In this document: positions 37,198 to 57,900 of the stretch, piece after piece
How positions within the stretch are numbered: the stretch's first letter is position 1
Layout of the letters: the number at the start of each line of letters is the position of its first letter
Source of the DNA: Siniperca chuatsi
Taxonomy: Eukaryota > Chordata > Actinopteri > Centrarchiformes > Sinipercidae
Assembly: GCF_020085105.1 (NCBI RefSeq)
Contig: NC_058045.1
Span: 9,999,833-10,063,832, forward strand
DNA: 64,000 nt
Direction: 5' to 3'
The notes under the pieces: generated by a model
Seen by the model: only the letters and a program-made list of their open reading frames with translations
Database searches by the model: none
What the model was told of the DNA's origin: nothing
Made by a program: the position numbers and the translations under genes

Positions 37198-40100
37198 GCA
37201 AAAGTTCATTGCAAAAACAAGAGCTTGTCAACATCATGTAGGGAAGTTTCAGAAATCATTTTGGAAACAGCAATCTTTTAAAAAATATTTGTTTCAGTTT
37301 GCGTATGTGTGACAGTGGGTGGAGAACCGAGACATATAACATGTTATTACGGGTAAGGCAGACTGATTTGGGGTGCCAAGCTCTCCATTAATAAAGCAAT
37401 TAGCAGGGGAGGAAAAGGAGGCGTTTGTAAATTCAATTGCCCGGAGGTAGTATAATGTCATGCTGGAGGGTGTCATAAAACAGTAATTACTCCAATACTG
37501 CTTTGAATTTTTTGGTTATAATTGTTTGATCTTTTAGCATATTAGGAGTTGAATTTTAGATTGTAAATTAAAGGATATTCAGGCAGCAGCGTGGAGGGAT
37601 TGTTATGTACAGTTTGGGATTTAGACTAGAGAAGCGAGAGGGGATCAGGAGGATAATTGCGTGCAGGCAGAGTCCCAGGGGAGGAGTGCAACCCCGTCAT
37701 CAAACACTCATTCTGTCTGGGCCTCATCCCATTACAGTCCCCCAGGAGCCAAACTGCACCTGCCCCACCGACTGACAACTACTCAATCCCCCTTCACTCA
37801 CCCTCATGACTACACACCCAGGCAAACAGCACCAACAACATCACAATGACTGAGAAGTCTGAGATGCTGTAAAAACACAGAGGGTGGAGGTTAGAGGCAG
37901 GTGAATGCTGGTAGAATTTCCACCTGTGAATGAAATGTCGACACTAGATTTTGTCCAATTACCGCGCTCCCCAACGGGCATGTCACCGGTGCAACAGCCA
38001 TGACCTCTTTGGCTGGTTAGGCATGAGAAAACATGTTCCACGTGGCTGGTGACACAATTGTGTTTTCTGTCAAATTAACATGTGCACCGAGAAGCAGGCG
38101 GCGGTGAGCGTTAATGGTTTCCCTCCTCAGCAGGGCAGATAATCGGAGGAGAAACTGAGATTTATTGTAATTGCTGCCACCACTGCTACTGGAAGTGTTT
38201 CAGACATGGAGCTGCTTCCTGTGATCGAAGCATCAGTCAACACAGAACAAGACTACTGTAGACTCAACTCTGCCACTGCACATTAACTAGTCCGACTGTC
38301 CATCATGTGCATTAAACCGATGGTCAACAGCGTAACACCCACCCCCACAAACTTCATGCCTGTCTATCATTTCTTCTTAGTTGAGAGGGAAGAGGCTGCA
38401 CCCTAGTCATCCTATTCAGCCTGTTCTACAGTCAGAGAAATGTGGAAAACCTGCCACATTTAATGGCTACCAGGTGGCAAAACCTTCAAGAAGCTGGTCA
38501 GACCTCTGATGATGGACTCACACATCAGAGGATATTCTCATATTCTGTATCTGCTCCATATGACTCATTCCCACCCGCAGCGGCTTAAAGGCACAGTCTG
38601 AATCCAGGTCTTTATGTCCAGAGTCCTACACACCATCGAGCCCATCCTGCTGCAGGGGGAAGCTCTGAGTGATGCATGTGGATGGATGGATGCCATATTT
38701 TCCTGAATTATTTACTACCTCACTCACGGGCTGCAGTTTATCGGCCTCCAGAGCGGTGTGTTGGAAACACTGCAGAGCAGCACAGAGGCGCCACAGAAGG
38801 TAATATTATCTTTCTTGTTCACTCTGTACACCTCCGACTTCAGATTTAATTGTGGGTCATAAGACCTCCATCAGTTCTGTCATGACTCCCTGAATGTGGG
38901 GTTCAACAGGGAGGGAATTATTTGTGAATTCTTCCATTTGGAACTGTATAGACAATTTAGTACATTCTGCACATACTCGTGTGCAAGCTTACAATATCCT
39001 CTGTACATATGGGATCTAGATATCAATATGCCACTATAAAACAAATATAATATTTTATATGCACTACATACAGTATGTCATATTGTATTTTTTATTTTCT
39101 AGTATTTTGCCACAGATTTTTGCTTTGTTTTTGCTTTGTAATAGTCTCTTATTTAATTGACTTTTATCAGGTAAGATTAATACTAATCTACTTTTATTTT
39201 CTTAATTCTTTCTTTTCATAATAAATTTTTAGGTCAAATGAGTTGGGGTTTTTTAGCCTGACTTTCATGCAATCGTTAAAACCTAAACAAACTCATCCTA
39301 ATATTTAAAATAGAAAATGCTGTTACTGATTTTCATTGGATGCCCTTAAAGTTGCATTCAGGTTTCACCTTGTAAAGTCAGTATTTCAACTGTGACCCTT
39401 TGCATTTGTTTCTAATGGTTGCTTGTGATAATATAGGAATCGAATCTTATTCTACGGCTGCACCCATTATAAGTTACATCAAGTATTTGATTAAAATGTA
39501 AATGAACTGTGTATGCAACGTAATGATCATCAATGTCTTATACGCTATGTGTTTTAATTTAGTGTTTATGTTCATTGTTTTTCTAGCAAACATGAAAAAC
39601 TAACTAGGAAATACAGTGATAACTATAAAGATAGCAAAACCTTCCTTTATGCTGAATTCAAACATTCATTAGAAGCATTTTTGTTTTAAAACTCCAACAC
39701 GCTCCAGAGTTAAACAGTATTGATTTGTCACACGATTAGATTTAATGCAGGAGCTGGGTCAATATTTGAATGTGAGCATGTAGCACTGTTGACCTCAGCT
39801 GTGTAGTGGAGGACACACTGAGGGAAGACAGGGTGTGCCGCATGTATAATATTCTACATTACACACCTTACATTCTCAGTGTGTTTCTTTTTCAGTCGTG
39901 CCTCTGATCTTTCTTTTTCCTGTGCAATTCAGTAAAGTGTGAGATGCTGCTGAGAGATTTAATAGATTCATCACACTTTTATGCCCCTACATCGCACCTC
40001 TGCAGAAGATTTTACATTGCATATTAAAGTCAGGACTCTTTGGGAAGACAGACAATGATCCCAGTTTGTAGGGATGTAAACTCCAGTAATAGCATTGACA

Positions 40101-41784
40101 TTGTTGTTCTCTCTACTTTTGCCAATTACCAAGTTACAGGATCCAATACTCTCCCCTGGACTCCAGAGACCTCAGCCATTGATTTACTAATGAGGAATGT
40201 GGAGAGAATAGGAGATGCGCGCCGCTGATTGGAGAAGGTAGTTAACTGGTCAGGTACTCTGCCTCCAGTCTCTGAGGATGAACCCTCAAATAAACAGCAA
40301 TACACAAGATGAAAAGATGACTAAGAATGACAAAAACATGACTTTTGGTTGTTTTTTTTATAAAATGATATGAGTATTTTATAACACTTTTTGACATCAA
40401 CATACCTCTTCATTAAACACAATATTAGAAGCCATAAAATCACATTTATCTGTTTACATAAACTTAGGCACAAAGCCGTAATAGCATCTTTTGGTCTTAA
40501 ACATTCTTAAATATTCATATATTTTTAACATCCTTGTAGATTTCACACAGCAAATGAAGAAAGTGTTCAAATAGCAAATAAAGTCAGGTGGAGGAGCCAT
40601 CTATTAATTCATGTGGTCCACTCAAACGTGACAATATCAGAGTGTCAATAAAGTACTTTTTGTGACAATGAGAACCAAGAAACACTAAGAGATCACAAAA
40701 ACCTGGTTGTTCATATACAGTACTGCATTCCTCGCTGTGAAAATGCATCATGAGCGTTAAAGCTGGACTCTCCAGACACTAATAATTTGTTAAAACACAC
40801 ATCTTAATGTTGATCATCACATGACTCCAAAACAATTACAGTTAGATACAGCAAGCCAGCATTACATTACAAAACAGAATGTGATGGGTGGCAGCTGGTA
40901 CACAAAATTTATTGTAGTGCACACCAAACATCAATAAACAATGTCTTCTGAGCAATCGCCTTCAAAACTTTTTTGATTTGTCTCACATCACAACTGGAAC
41001 CTGATTATTGAAGTTAATCTTACTATTTATAATGGCAGAAGACAGTTATCTAAGAACAAAGCAGCAGGCTGAATGAGGATTATCAATGACTGTGAGGCGG
41101 CTGCATCTGAAACATTGATCTGAGCAAATTCATGCAACAAACACACACTAAAACTCTACGGTTCCACTTCACTCACGCTATTTTTGTCATAGTGTATTAT
41201 AGGCCTCGCTTGAGAAGAAGAAGACCCTTTTTTGCAAGCAGACATCTCCCTGAAAAGGTACTGTCCATGAAAAATATGGCCTTTTATATTAATGTTAACA
41301 CAGATCAACGACCCAAAATCCACAATAGTCTCACAGAAACAGTATACAGGTATATACAGTACATAAAACACATTTGAGAAACAGAATAGAATCTTGTTTT
41401 TGAATACTTATAGTTTCAGTGCAATAAGAGTGGTATTTCAGAGAAAGACCCTATATGATGGTCAACTGCAGTGTCATCTGGCTCATGTTGTTCAAGTAGA
41501 TTGATGAGGTTTGGGTGCCTAAGGAGTACAATATAGGCCTGCAGTTATCTTTGCAACCGCTCTCTGTATAGTGAAGCCCTACAGTCAGTGATGAGAAACG
41601 TGAGAATCTAATGAGGATTGTTCTGCATTGCAATGAACTATTTCTTTACACTGGCTTTTTGAAACTAGTAACCGTTTTACTTGAATACACAAGAATGGAT
41701 TTAAATATCTAAGATAATGCTTATTTGTGCAATCTGTGATGTGAGAGTCTGTTTTTGGAAGCAGACTCACCACGACTGTCTGGT

Positions 41785-50352
<8,568 letters not shown>

Positions 50353-51427
50353 ATCCAAACTATCTTAAAAAAATCTATAACACTATAACAAATGGAAGTG
50401 CTGCATTAATGATCATATTGTTAAGATATTAATCCAAATAACGCGCCTCGATCTTTTAAGCAGAAAACGTCTCGAAGTCCTTTAAAAAAGATGAGCCAGA
50501 AAATGGAGAAAGAGGCGAAACACGTTCAGTCTGAAAGGGCTGGTTTCACAGTCACAAAACAGCAGTCAAATAAGTCCGCTTTTGCCTTGCGCAATGTTAA
50601 TCCATGCAGTGCCATTTTAAGATCCAGTCAGCGATTAGGAAACAGCCAAACAGAAAATAAAAAGTTGAAGTTTTTTTTTTTCAGTATTCTTTGAGAACTC
50701 GACGTGGAAAAGGTGAGGACCTTCAGCCGGTGCAGGTTAGCGGAGCTCCGGTCTAATCTGAGGTGAGGATCTCCGGTGAGGCAGCAGCCGGAGGAGGTTT
50801 CAGCACCGCGGACAGCGCGCAGCTCATCTACCTGTCAGCAGCTCCGAGCAGCGCCCCTCCTCTAATTCAATTACTACTTCAAAACCTGTCGACGGCGACT
50901 AATGCCAATTGCACAACCTCTCTCCTTCACTTACATCTAATAGAAAGGGATTTCAGGATGAGCTCCGACCACTTATAAATCACTTGCTGCAGCAGGCACA
51001 AAGCAATGATCCCCCCTCTACCCTCTACATCCGGTTATTTCCCGGTTTTGGTTTAACCTACACTACAGACAGTGTTACAGCTTCAGGACAAATATGCAGA
51101 AAGATTTGTTTTCACTAAATTGAATAAACAGGGGATTCTACTATTTTTCACTGAATAAAAGAAAAAAAAATGCTATTCACGCATGTGGAACCAGACTGTA
51201 AAGTACAGTAAGCAGTCAACCACGCAGAGGCAGTGTTGTGTCAGGAAGTTAAGGAGACCAAACCTCAACACATGAGATGAAATGAAATAAAGGAGACTGG
51301 AAATCATAGTGTATTTATCTTGAACACAGGTGATTAAACAAACGACATAAAAGGCTCTATACAGTGTAATGCTGTTTGACACAAGTACTAGACAAAGAAG
51401 ATTTTTAATTGACATTTCTACAGCTCA
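50353..51427. other. slc17a6 5' region and spacer to the GPCR gene
   Basis: The slc17a6 5' UTR and promoter are expected here on the minus strand. 50700-50860 is the GC-richest part and holds the RE1-like site at 50799-50819. The right part, 51170-51427, is downstream of the GPCR stop codon and is probably its 3' UTR. No TATA box was clear. Confidence 0.5.
50799..50819 (+). promoter_or_regulatory. RE1/NRSE (REST/NRSF) silencer site upstream of slc17a6
   Basis: The 21 bases starting TTCAGCACC and ending GGACAGCGCG match the canonical RE1 element (TTCAGCACC, then ACGGACAGCGCC) at 19 of 21 positions, with both half-sites in the standard spacing. The element lies about 450 bases before the slc17a6 start codon, in the GC-rich 5' region. 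REST is known to silence neuronal genes outside neurons, and VGLUT2 is neuron-specific, so the placement makes functional sense. Occupancy is inferred. Confidence 0.8.
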
Positions 51428-52501
51428 TTAGGATCTAGCTGGAGGCAGTGTGCACACAGGTGTGACAGTAGCCATCCCCTGCCGTGTCTTCACCGTCACC
51501 CGGGTCCGCTTAGATATCACTGACGCCACCTGCGTGCCTGGACACTGGGAAAACATGGCAGCAAAAGTGCAGTGAAACTCCTTCCTGAACTGGCGGCCTA
51601 TGAAGCAGCTGAACAGAGGGTTAACGCAGGTGATGAGGCTGCAGAAGCACATCTCCAGGGCGAAGGCCAGGTCTGCGTGCCGCCAGGAGGCGGGGTTGTG
51701 AGGGTAGACTGCCCGCATCACGATAGCGGCGTTCCGGCTCAGGTGGTACGGCAGGTAAAACAAGGCAAAGAGAACCAGCGCTGTGCTCAGGACCCGCCGG
51801 AGCCGCCGCTGCTTGTTGTGCCGGTCGGGGCGGCACGGCCGGTGGCGCAGCTCTCTGACACTGCGCAGGCCGCAGTAGCAGATGGAGAGCAGCGGGAAGA
51901 GGAAGCCGATGATGGTGCAAAAGAGGGAATAGGGGAGGCTCTCCCCGGTGTCACTGAGCAGTATGTACAGGGTACAGACGGTGCGGTTGCTCCCAGGGCA
52001 CGTCTGGATCAGAGTCATACTGGCAACGGGTATGCTGAGGACCAGAGTGGCCACCCAGACCGCCACACACAGCAGGCAGGTCTGCCTCCGGCCCAGCAGC
52101 ACCAGAGAGCGCAGCGGGTGCACGATGGCCAGGTAACGGTCCACACTGATGCAGGTGACGAAGAAGATGCTGAGGTAGAAGTAGTTGTGGTAGAACATCC
52201 TCACGACCCTGCAGAGCGGCAGCCCCAGCTTCCAGTACAGCTGGTCCAGATGGTAGTTGATGAGGTAAGGCAAGGCCAGCAGCCACGAGGTGTCAGCCAG
52301 GGTCAGGTTGAAGAGGAACACCGTGCTGCGGGTCCAGCGCCGCAGCCGCTGGAAGAAAACCCAGAGGGAGAGCAGGTTGAGGGGAAGCCCGAGGATCAAC
52401 ACCGCCAGGAAAACGGACGGCATCACGTAGAGCTGGACCACCGGTAAACCTTGATGTGTGTTCAGGTCGCAGAAGGCTTCCTCTGGAGGCTGGATGGTCA
52501 T
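51428..52501 (-). CDS. P2Y-like class A orphan G protein-coupled receptor
   Basis: This is an intronless frame of 357 aa. The ATG at 52501 is preceded in frame by TGA five codons upstream, which fixes the start. Seven hydrophobic helices are clear: TM1 about 29-50 (VFLAVLILGLPLNLLSLWVFF), TM2 with FNLTLADTSWLLALP, TM3 ending DRYL (CISVDRYLAIVHP), TM4 around AVWVATLVLSIPV, TM5 IIGFLFPLLSICYCGL, TM6 FALFYLPYHLSRN, and TM7 CSLITCVNPLFSCFIG. A cysteine before TM3 (LPLCRVV) and one in the second loop (NRTVCTLY) fit the conserved disulphide; NRT is an N-glycosylation site. The PYH motif in TM6 and IVHPLRSL after DRY resemble P2Y, succinate and protease-activated receptor relatives. The NPxxY tyrosine is replaced (NPLFS). 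The ligand and exact family member are not recognised. Human 11p14 has no receptor at this position. Confidence 0.85.
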   Translation of the reverse strand: MTIQPPEEAFCDLNTHQGLPVVQLYVMPSVFLAVLILGLPLNLLSLWVFFQRLRRWTRSTVFLFNLTLADTSWLLALPYLINYHLDQLYWKLGLPLCRVVRMFYHNYFYLSIFFVTCISVDRYLAIVHPLRSLVLLGRRQTCLLCVAVWVATLVLSIPVASMTLIQTCPGSNRTVCTLYILLSDTGESLPYSLFCTIIGFLFPLLSICYCGLRSVRELRHRPCRPDRHNKQRRLRRVLSTALVLFALFYLPYHLSRNAAIVMRAVYPHNPASWRHADLAFALEMCFCSLITCVNPLFSCFIGRQFRKEFHCTFAAMFSQCPGTQVASVISKRTRVTVKTRQGMATVTPVCTLPPARS

Positions 52502-54905
52502 GAGCACAGAGGTTCAACATGGAGTTTACAGTGGAGATATATTACAAGATAACTTGTATCCTCACTTTCTTCATCTAAACTTTCATTTCAGTGTAAAAAC
52601 TTTAAAAACATTAAAGACATGGGCAGGTATTTGCCCTAATAGAAACACACACTAAGCTTAACCATCCTTTGTCATATTTACAATACTGTTGAAAATCTAG
52701 ATTTGTTGTTTCATAAATCTCTTAACCTGACAGATAAAATGTTTAAAATCACAGTGAACCTTTCCAACCTACCTGAACCTGAGTGTTGCCCATGTCTTTG
52801 TTACAGAGGCTTCTCTGTGTGCCAAGTGAAACAACCATGCCAACATATTTTGGTGTAAAACACACCCACCAGTGTGAACAAACACTGAATAGTTATCAGT
52901 GTTCTCTCGGGCCATCTGTTATGTGAACGGCAACTTTCATGTCCTCAGCGAAGGAGCCGGTGGTCCACAGTATTTAGGACTGATCTACACATGGCCAACA
53001 ATTACTCAAGTTGAACTGGTACTTTATTTGGAGATTTGTCTTTGTTTACAATACATATTTGGATACAGGACAGTTAAAAAATATTACAGAAAAAATAAAT
53101 GAAAACATGAAATTGTAACTTTAAGCATACAGTAAACAGGTTCACCGTTTTTTTTTTTCAAGCATGGCAACAGTATAAAATAAAATATTATTACTAAAGC
53201 ATAACAAAAGAAGACATAAGAAAAAAGATGTACAAGAAAATTTTAAAAAGTATTAGATGTGTTAAGGCATTAACAGGCATGAGTTTAGCTGAGCGCAGGG
53301 CATGTAAAGGGAAAGCGCTAAGAGTCCAACGTTGCTCTCGGCTATGTGGTCACATCTACATGCATCTCTAACAAACATAGATTTAGTTGCCCAGCCTTGT
53401 AGCACAGCCAGCCAGCTATTTTACCTCAAATTAAAATAATTCAACAACAGATACTTCTCACATATTTCTATGTAGGCCGCCTTATAAACGTTAATGTCCT
53501 TCATATAATTTCGAAACAAAAAGCTACATCTTTCTCTTTGTTGTCATTTAAGCTCAATATAAACCTCAAATTTGGAACAGGGAATTCTCTTCTTACATAT
53601 AGCACAACTCTTGTTCCATTTAAATGAACAAAGATTATCACACATCGCTGCTTCAAAACACTGATTATGAATATGTACTGACATGACAACAATCACACTG
53701 ACATGTTTATGTTTTGGTAGTCACGTTTCATTAAGTGCTTTGTGCAAAATAATATAAAAAGAATGTGTACCTTTCCTTCTCTACACAGACACAACTGAGG
53801 AAACCAGAAGCACAAGAACTAGGCGATGGCTGATGTGCTTTGTGTAATGGAGCACACATAGTTCAGTAGGTAGGGGCAGGCTTTCATTAGCTTCAACCTG
53901 TTGGTAAACAGAGGCACATTAAAAAGGGATCTCTTCACCCTCTCAGGGCTTTTCACTTCTCATCTCCAGGTACAGGACTCACTGTCAACAGTCAACATGC
54001 ACCAGCTGCTGATCCTGCTCAACAACTGGCCTTTGCGGGACAAAATCTGCCCTAACTCACAGTAGTAACAGCAGCACAGATTTGTCTGCATGAAAAAGCT
54101 ACTTCACATGTCAGATATTGGCCTGGAGAAACTGTTGGGCTGTTGCGAGATTAAAGCAGTAAAGAAGTAGTGAGGAAACTAATTTGGCAAAATTGTGTTA
54201 CATCTGTGCTGTGACCTCAATGCTGTCAAATAAACAATGCTCACATTTGTTGCAGTAACTGTAAAAACAAAAGCAAAAAAATTTGAGTTGAACATAAACT
54301 TACAGTATTTGACACTGGAGCCCTTCACACAGCTGCACATATGAACAAGGGAAATACTCAAACCCCATAAAAAGCAAGCTCTCAGTTACCAAATAATATC
54401 AATTGTTATTCTACTGGCAGATAGAACCAAAAATAAGTGTGTGCTATATTAAGGCATTCAATCTTTGGTTACTCATAGTGACACTTAAATAAATAGTATT
54501 GTATTAAAACAAGAGTAAGTTGCCTGTCTTAGACACAGTGTATAAGATTCCTCTTTCTTTCCTTACAGCAAACGTTGATTATCCTCAGCACTATGATTAC
54601 AACATAGAGAGTGAAAAGCCAAATATGAGACAAAGGTTTAAATTCATGTGCCTCAGGTTTCAGCATGCACAGAGACTTGGTCTTTCACCTGTGTGCACTT
54701 CCACTACCAGCAGATTAGTAGAAGAGGGATGGCTGTGAGTTGAGGAAACCTCTAGCTCTTTAATAGAAGTTGTGTGTGTGCATGCTGCACAAACAACACA
54801 GGCACTACAGCAAAGTGATGGTCAGTATCATAATACACAAGCAGGGCAATCTACATCACCATGTCCACCCATCATGTCCAGCTGACTGACCAGCAGCTCG
54901 CAGGG
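52502..54905. other. Spacer between the GPCR and ano5
   Basis: On the minus strand this holds the GPCR promoter and 5' UTR next to 52502 and the ano5 3' UTR next to 54905. No coding exon, RNA gene or clear repeat was recognised; 53100-53260 is strongly A-rich. Confidence 0.55.
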
Positions 54906-57900
54906 CTAGAGACACTCTGACAGCACCTCATGTTTGGGTAAAGACGGATATATCATGGGAGAGCAGGTACACTCATTGTGGCTGTTGTTTTGGCTGAGTT
55001 GTATCTTCAGCTTCTCCACTTCATAGTTATGAAGATACTCCTGGACCAGGTAGCGCTCTCTCTTTACTCGAGCCCTCACGTCAGAGGGAATATCGGGAAT
55101 CATCCAGGCCACAAAGAACTTGACCAGGAACACGACATGCTGTGGATGAAGAAGGCACAACAGGTTAGTTTTACTTCAAGCTAGAGTAAGCAAAACTAAG
55201 AGCTGCAGAAGGAACTCTGCATGGATTTGTATTACATCTGAAAAATGTGTGTGTGGGAGAATGGGGGGTTACTATCAATGTAACAATGGACTACTTCCCA
55301 GGGTAAGAATGTGAGGCTTAGTTAAAGTGGTGGTGGTGCTGGTGGAAGCACTGCGGCCCTGGTTTTACCTCCATGATAATGATGAAAGCCAACTTGGCAG
55401 CCAGTATATGCCAGAACTGCATAGTGTGGGAGTACTGCTTCTCATGGCCAGGAGGGTAGCGGTAGTCACGATACCTACAAAGAAGGAACATGTCAGATAT
55501 TTAAATTTCCTGCAGACTTTTATATAGACTTTGATTTGATTTTTCAGTCCATTGTGCAAAGGAAACAAAAGTAATAATTACTCTAGTATTATGGTGTAGA
55601 GTAAATAATCAAATCTATAAAAGTGCATTAAAACACTTAAAAAGTACACATACAATATTAACCACACAACATTTAAATCTGAAGTTAAATAGTGATATAA
55701 GTAAAGTGATTGTGCCATAAGTTCAGCTGGGCTGCATTCATAAGGCTTTACTACATTAAAATTCTTAGCTAAAAATGGAGACACAACAATTTATGTTACT
55801 TTATACTTCTACTCCACTACATTTCACAGAGAAATATTGTGCTTTTTACTCTACTACATTTATTCAACAGCTTGAGTTAGCAGTTACTTTGATTTTACAT
55901 ACAAAACATATGATAAACTTATATAATATGATGACATTATTGGTGTCTTCAACCATTAGACCTGCTCACGTTGGAGTTGTGCAAAACAGATTTATGTGAA
56001 GTCACCAAATGCCATGTACTAATTAGAGTGATAAAGTTTTAAAATACTTTGGGGGTGAACCAGACAGTAGGTGTCTTTGAAATACCCAACACAAAGTTCA
56101 AATTAATTCACTCAACTTGCTACATTAAAATGCTGCTTAGATTTTAAACACATCCATAATAATAATATGCTAATGTATACAGTTAACACACTGAAAGAGG
56201 CCATTCTGCATAATGAATACTTATATTTTGATACTTTAATGCTGGTAATAATCCTCTACTTTTAATCAAGTAGAATTTTGAATTTTGGACGAGTAAGTCT
56301 TCCACCGCAGTCATATATAACATAGAAGTGGAAACATGCCCTACATCCACAATCACTTTCTCTCTCTCATATACAGAGTTTTACAATCACACACACCTGC
56401 AGGTAGTGATGGAGCTGTTGAACCAGAAAGGGTTCTCCCCGTCCTCAGGCCTGCTGGCTGCTGGGATCTCAGAGATATTAAACACCGACAGGCTGTTGTT
56501 TATGTAGCCTTTCATATTCATCTCACCCTCTGGCTGGTAGGCGTACATGTACACGAGCCGAGGGATCATATCAGAGGTGAAGGACACAATGAACGCCTAA
56601 AAAGCAGGGAAAGAAACGGTGTGAGGAAAACTAGAGGTAAAACTGGTTAGATAATGAGCAGATACAAAGCACACAGATGTAGTCCAGCACTCACATTTGT
56701 GACAACAGAGAGTACGGCCATCCCATTGAGGATTTCCTGCCAGGCTCCGATGCTGTGGGCCTTTGCTGCCACAGGACGTCTAAACTGAGTGGTGAGCTTC
56801 CAGGAATCCACTCTAACCTCGATGATGTTGTTGATAAGTGCCATCAGGGGTGCCAGGGGGAAGGAGGCGACAAACAGTGTGATGAAACCAAACTGGATCA
56901 CTGGGACACAGAGGAGAGAGGTTAGTGAGAGACAGTAGGATGGAAACAGCACCATCTGGTGAATCTCAGCAGACACTGCATCTATCTATGTCTGGTTGTG
57001 AAATCAGTACTTCAAGGCTCTTTTACTAAAGTTGTATATATTTACTCAAAGCATCACAAATACTTTAAAATCTGTGTTTGTGTACATTCAACTTTGCTGC
57101 AGTATTTTAATAGGTAATTACTCAGTCTCAGTTTTGATCTAGGCCTGGTCTAGACTGAAACTGGACTCCACTAAAATGGTCATGACTGCAGCCTAGCTTT
57201 CAAGTGTGTATCTAAATCTCTCTGTGTAATGGATTGACTATGTACTGAATGTTTACCCATTTCCAGATACTCGTAGAAGAGGCCCAGCTGTCCAAAGCCC
57301 TGCAGGTCGTGGTCCTGCTCCCAGCGGCTGTACAGACTCTCTGGGTGGCTTCTTGCCTTTCTGCTGCCCCACCAGTTCATCAGCCACCTGAAGGCCACAA
57401 GGGGGCGAGAGAGAGCAGTGAGGCAACATAATTCACCCTCTGACAGCCATATTGAAGGCTGTATTGAATCTTAAATAATGGCTATAAAGAGATGACTGCG
57501 TTTCTAACCCTTCTCTCTCAACTGAGCCGAAAAGTCAAGGTTAAATTCTGTACCCGTTTGACTGGAAACTGGTTTTGCAGCCACTGATAATAGGACTTTT
57601 CACAGCAGACATTTTTGCTTGTCATAGTACCAAAGGCACAGGTATTAGGTATTGTGCTTTGGATGGTCGGTTCAGTTGGAGTACTCACGGGACCAGAGCC
57701 TCCTGGATGTTGCCCCACACCTGTTTACCAGTCATCACTATCACCAGCTGGGTGGTCAACTCAATCAAACAGCCACCAGGGTCACACTGAATGTAGACAC
57801 AATGAGACAGAGAAGGCATGGTAAGGAAACCGACATTAACTCAAATTCAGGCTCAAGTTGAATTACAAGTGCTAATCTTATACAATGTAATGTAGTTATA

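Larger units (their letters stand above)
32688..41784. other. fancf-slc17a6 intergenic region
   Basis: This 9.1-kb gap has no recognised coding exon. It contains the fancf 3' UTR on the left, a fragment beginning CTAGGGCTGGGTATTAAA at 32774 that resembles dispersed teleost repeats, a short local duplication of AACTTGTGAACTATAATT at 33170-33232, a hAT-like element near 35950-36300, and a palindromic MITE at 36884-37197. On the minus strand the slc17a6 3' UTR enters from the right; a candidate AATAAA lies at 40908-40913, which would give a 3' UTR of about 870 bases. The repeat-free parts 37200-39000 may hold enhancers, but nothing can be shown here. Confidence 0.55.

Noticed and set aside
51951-52286. 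A 111-codon minus-strand frame overlapping the GPCR
   Set aside because: It is an out-of-frame shadow of the receptor gene in a GC-rich stretch.
51572-52447. A 291-codon open frame on the + strand
   Set aside because: It is exactly antisense to the GPCR and its composition (Glu, Gln, Ala, Val rich) is what the reverse of GC-rich transmembrane codons gives. The minus-strand frame has clear receptor motifs.
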